A DNA stretch of 26,056 nt from Bacillota bacterium (GTDB taxonomy: Bacteria > Bacillota > Clostridia > Lachnospirales > Lachnospiraceae). Shown piece after piece: positions 24,674-26,056 of this stretch. The notes beneath the pieces are model-generated. The model was not told the origin of the DNA and searched no databases. It was given only the letters and a program-made list of their open reading frames with translations. The position numbers were made by a program, and so were the translations under genes. Numbering within the stretch: position 1 is the stretch's first letter; the number at the start of each line of letters is the position of its first letter. Location: the NCBI GenBank assembly GCA_023408815.1, contig JAEYJO010000059.1:1-26056 (forward strand), given 5' to 3'.

Positions 24674-25348
24674 TTATAATAAGATTGATGTTTCTCCGTA
24701 AAACCATTGATCTGTTTTTACTCCGTCTTTATGCGCAGTTATTTTCACATCACCAGCTGAACTTATTGTAACTCTTAACATTTCACCACTAATAGCTCCT
24801 ATAGCATTAAATGATAACTGATTCATCCATCCTGGAATAGATGCGACCTGTAAGTATTCATAGGCCTTTACTGTTTGTCCAGTTAGATTTATTGCAGTTA
24901 CGATAGATGCCATAAATCCATTATGATCAGCTTGAATTGACACATTTCCAAAAGCTGGGGCAACCGTGTAATGTGTTTTGCTCATTTTATTATTTGCATT
25001 AACAATTTTATCATTTAATGCTTTTCCCATTGTCGCATCAAGTGCTTTGCCTGCTACCGTTGTTAGCAAATCTGCAGCAAGCTCAGGTGTGTCTCCTTTC
25101 GGGCCCTGAGGACCCACGTCCCCCTTATCGCCTTTAGACCCCTGTGCGCCAGTAGCACCTACCGGACCCTGAATACCCTGCGGGCCTCTGTCTCCCGTTT
25201 CACCGGCAGGTCCAATCAATCCCTGTAAACCAGCAGGCCCCTGCGGTCCTGTCGGTCCCTGTGCCTTTACTCCAGTATCTTCATTATCTACATACCAGTT
25301 TCCATTTGCTCCGATAAAAGGAGCGTATACACTGCTTAAAGTTTCCAT
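24674..25348 (-). CDS. Collagen-repeat protein resembling a phage tail-fibre
   Basis: A 224-residue protein with three parts: a short N-terminal region (residues 1-30: FIGANGNWYVDNEDTGVKAQ, a pattern common in phage fibre proteins), 19 uninterrupted Gly-X-Y triplets (31-87), and a C-terminal domain of about 135 residues starting TVAGKALDATMGKALNDKI, a motif often found in Lachnospiraceae prophage structural proteins. No signal peptide is seen. ATG 25348 follows AGGAGG; an earlier frame-open codon at 25390 lacks support. No other phage genes are visible. The promoter upstream has an SOS box. A role as tail-fibre or surface/adhesive protein is inference. Confidence 0.85.
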   Translation of the reverse strand: METLSSVYAPFIGANGNWYVDNEDTGVKAQGPTGPQGPAGLQGLIGPAGETGDRGPQGIQGPVGATGAQGSKGDKGDVGPQGPKGDTPELAADLLTTVAGKALDATMGKALNDKIVNANNKMSKTHYTVAPAFGNVSIQADHNGFMASIVTAINLTGQTVKAYEYLQVASIPGWMNQLSFNAIGAISGEMLRVTISSAGDVKITAHKDGVKTDQWFYGETSILL

Positions 25349-25401
25349 GATTATTTCCTCCTGAATAATTGATGAATAGTTTCTCCACATGTGTTAATGA
25401 T

Positions 25402-25430
25402 AATATAGAACATATGTTCGATTATTTCAA
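25402..25430 (-). promoter_or_regulatory. LexA/DinR (SOS) box within a promoter
   Basis: On the minus strand TTGAAA (25430-25425) and TATATT (25407-25402) are 17 bases apart. The spacer region holds CGAACATATGTTCT (25420-25407), which matches 13 of 14 positions of the Gram-positive SOS box CGAACRNRYGTTYC. LexA bound there would block the promoter. It lies about 55 bases upstream of the collagen-like gene start. Confidence 0.75.
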
Positions 25431-25655
25431 TAGTGAATATTACCAAAATTATCTGAAAATTTTATATAAAAGATAAATATCTAATTTAGACGCTGTAAAT
25501 CTATAGTTATGTAGGATTCCAACGCAAACAAGTTCCAAATCCTGTCGTCTCGAATACTATATTATTGTAATCCTCATATAACTCCAAAATTCAACAACAA
25601 ATGTCACGATGTTATAAACATTTCTTTATTGCATCCTCTCATATTTATAAAATAA
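25431..25655. other. AT-rich intergenic stretch without recognised feature
   Basis: No reading frame with a credible start and binding site was found on either strand. The sequence is AT-rich and separates the SOS-boxed promoter from a leftward terminator. Confidence 0.5.
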
Positions 25656-25684
25656 GGCGGCGCCGGGATATTCCTGGTGCCGTC
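25656..25684 (-). terminator. Leftward rho-independent terminator
   Basis: A 13-bp stem with three G-T pairs (25656-25668 with 25672-25684) and a three-base loop. Read leftward it is followed by TTATTTTATAA. No gene that it would end is visible immediately to the right. Confidence 0.7.
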
Positions 25685-25810
25685 TGTCTGTGTGGGGAAA
25701 GAAACATAATAGAAACATTGTACTGATCTTTTCTGTTCTTCCAATATTGCCCTACCAATGGCGAGCTTTACAGATGTTTTTATAAAATGTGAACTAACTG
25801 TTTAGATGGC

Positions 25811-25842
25811 TAAAAGAAAAGCGCCCATCCGGAGACGAGCGC
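25811..25842 (-). terminator. Second leftward rho-independent terminator
   Basis: Read leftward, GCGCTCGTC pairs with GATGGGCGC (9 bp, two G-T) around TCCG, followed by TTTTCTTTTA (25820-25811). The gene it belongs to would lie to the right, where only about 90 bases precede a second IS200-type end, so insertion may have separated the two. Confidence 0.75.
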
Positions 25843-25931
25843 CTTTCACACGTAAAAAGGGGAATTTTACATAAGATTATTATAGTACTTGGCTATAGTG
25901 AGGGCAATGGGAATTATTTACTAGATGGCAA

Positions 25932-26056
25932 ATCATGACCACCCGTCCAACGGGTGGTTTGCTCTGACCCTATAAGGGTCTGTTACCGGCCAGCGCCTAA
26001 AGACGCTGGCTTTCACTTTGTTCAAGCCCTATAGCCTTTGACTCGTTGCAACCCTT
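25932..26056 (-). mobile_element. Partial second IS200-type element (structured right end)
   Basis: From AATCA (25931-25935) to the window edge, this copies the structured right end at 4877-5000: stem 1 ACCACCCGT/ACGGGTGGT, stem 2 GACCCT/AGGGTC with loop ATA, then an identical stem 3 and the linker up to TTGTTCAAGCC. It then diverges somewhat (CTATAGCC against ACTACGCC) before TTGACTCGT. By analogy a transposase gene should lie beyond 26056 on the minus strand. Stem 2 differs from copy 1 by two exactly compensated base pairs. Confidence 0.8.

Overview
The window looks like chromosomal DNA of a spore-forming member of the Clostridia, most likely Lachnospiraceae. This rests on moderate GC, strong GGAGG-type ribosome binding sites, TTG/GTG starts, and the Firmicute cluster yqfC-yqfD-phoH-pgpH-ybeY with SpoVB-, BofC- and YtaF-like sporulation genes. 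The genus cannot be fixed from sequence alone.

Layout. Bases 1-300 hold a 16-bp tandem repeat (about 7.75 copies) and a very long branched inverted repeat, with no gene. A near-consensus promoter then starts a rightward polyamine uptake operon (508-4863): XRE/cupin regulator, potA, potB, potC, potD. Directly behind potD is a compact IS200-type element (about 4877-5590) with one Y1 transposase, a hairpin array beyond the transposase stop, and a long stem that buries the transposase ribosome binding site. From 5737 to 24151 almost everything runs leftward: proA; then, after one rightward XRE gene, fau, ynzC and proB; two flavoprotein genes; and a frameshifted ytaF. A terminator at 13217-13251 closes the next block, up to 12 colinear genes with short gaps or overlaps: Dabb protein, MORN-repeat protein, zinc-ribbon protein, rlmH, pdp, yqfC, yqfD, phoH, a degenerate pgpH, ybeY, a SpoVB-like flippase and a BofC-like protein. 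The right end is accessory: a stop-interrupted SRAP (YedK/HMCES) remnant, a phage-fibre-like collagen-repeat gene, a promoter with a LexA/DinR-type SOS box between its -35 and -10, two leftward terminators with no visible gene, and the start of a second IS200-type structured end cut by the window edge.

How the parts work together. The pot genes form a complete ABC importer with its own regulator. proB and proA make glutamate-5-semialdehyde for proline, but an XRE gene separates them and proA has its own promoter. rlmH, ybeY and phoH link the long leftward block to ribosome/RNA maturation; yqfC, yqfD and the SpoVB- and BofC-like genes link it to sporulation.

The strongest candidates for something new are: (1) the two IS200-type ends, whose hairpin stems differ by compensatory changes while loops and linkers are nearly identical, plus a 16-nt complementarity between the left-end hairpin loop and the right-end linker of the first element; (2) the SOS-boxed promoter driving a phage-fibre-like collagen gene followed by an SRAP remnant; (3) the tandem repeat and branched inverted repeat at the left edge.
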